From Pseudomonadota bacterium (lineage in GTDB: Bacteria; Bdellovibrionota_C; UBA2361; OMIW01), in contig OMIW01000174.1 in the NCBI GenBank assembly GCA_900299205.1, positions 1 through 6,070 of the forward strand: 6,070 nucleotides of DNA. The letters run 5' to 3'. Position 1 is the stretch's first letter; each line of letters starts with the position of its first letter. The notes under the pieces were generated by a model. It made no database searches and was not told the DNA's origin. It was given only the letters and a program-made list of their open reading frames with translations. Position numbers and translations under genes: made by a program. Positions 5,880-6,070 of the stretch are shown here, one piece after another.

Positions 5880-6070
5880 ATGACGCATCCAAAGCGATCG
5901 ATGAACCGTCACGAGCGAGGGGTCGCATTTTTAGAAGTTGCGATAATCGCTCCATTGGCGGTGGCTACGGTGTTCGGGTTGGGTTTCTATGCAGATCTAT
6001 ACTGGACCAAGACCCGATTGGCAGATTCCGCTCGGGTCATTGCGCGGGCTATTCAGGATGACCCTACTAT
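5880..6070 (+). CDS. TadE/TadG-like pseudopilin, N-terminal part (runs off the window)
   Basis: This is an open plus-strand frame of 63 codons reaching the window edge. A short basic N-terminus (HPKRSMNRHERG, ending at Gly14) is followed by VAFLEVAIIAPLAVATVFGLGF (15-36), a single membrane helix, then a polar amphipathic stretch (YADLYWTKTRLADSARVIARAIQDD). This is the layout of TadE-family proteins, minor pseudopilins of the Tad (Flp) type IVb pilus system: basic lead, G-x4-E, hydrophobic helix with Pro after the Glu, then a helix ending in an AR..AR pattern. Gly14 with Glu19 five residues later fits prepilin-peptidase processing. The start at 5880 is chosen because GAGGAG precedes it by 7 bases. 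The frame is also open to an ATG at 5781, which would add 33 unlikely residues and place that start almost at the predicted transcript end. It is transcribed away from mraY, under the promoter with the G tract. TadE, TadF and TadG cannot be told apart from this fragment. Confidence 0.65.
   Translation, partial: MTHPKRSMNRHERGVAFLEVAIIAPLAVATVFGLGFYADLYWTKTRLADSARVIARAIQDDPT

Noticed and set aside
5819-6061. 80-codon plus-strand ORF at the right end
   Set aside because: It is in another frame of the TadE-like gene. Its translation is Arg/Gly/Ser-rich without a family pattern, while the frame from 5880 has a good ribosome site and a pseudopilin layout.

Overview
The window carries a compact block of cell-wall and cell-division genes from the dcw (division and cell wall) family. 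All are on the minus strand, in the order mraY, murD, ftsW, murG. Together they cover the lipid-linked steps of peptidoglycan synthesis plus one earlier cytoplasmic step. MurD adds D-glutamate to UDP-MurNAc-L-Ala. MraY moves the finished UDP-MurNAc-pentapeptide onto undecaprenyl phosphate (lipid I). MurG adds GlcNAc to make lipid II. FtsW polymerises lipid II at the division site.

Layout from left to right: a partial minus-strand gene of unknown function (1-295), which looks alpha-helical and charged; a 172-base gap without a gene (296-467); murG (468-1544); ftsW (1611-2738); murD (2810-4357); mraY (4431-5510); a divergent intergenic region (5511-5879); and the first 63 codons of a plus-strand gene (5880 to the window end). 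That last gene has the N-terminus of a TadE/TadG-like pseudopilin. Two starts are corrected against the longest open frames. mraY begins at a GTG at 5510 (359 aa, in register with E. coli MraY). murG begins at the ATG at 1544 (358 aa). Gaps of 66-73 bases separate the four Mur/Fts genes.

The most interesting element is in the divergent region. A perfect TTGACA -35 box and a TAAAAT -10 box, reading toward the TadE-like gene, are separated by 20 bases, and 11 of these are an uninterrupted G run. This is the arrangement of a slippage-controlled, phase-variable promoter. As sequenced the spacer is about 3 bases too long, and loss of 2-3 G would bring it to 17-18. A separate candidate promoter for the mraY operon (TCGAAA, 17 bases, TATAGT) lies on the other strand nearer mraY.

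The organism is a peptidoglycan-making bacterium of moderate GC content. The MraY N-terminus (LYHLLY...NVFRYQTFR) resembles, from memory, those of Deltaproteobacteria and related phyla, but the window does not allow a firm assignment. The dcw cluster is split: murF is not upstream of mraY, and murC does not follow murG. MurG, FtsW and MurD each carry a non-consensus residue in a conserved motif. I see no IS element, CRISPR, tRNA or rRNA.
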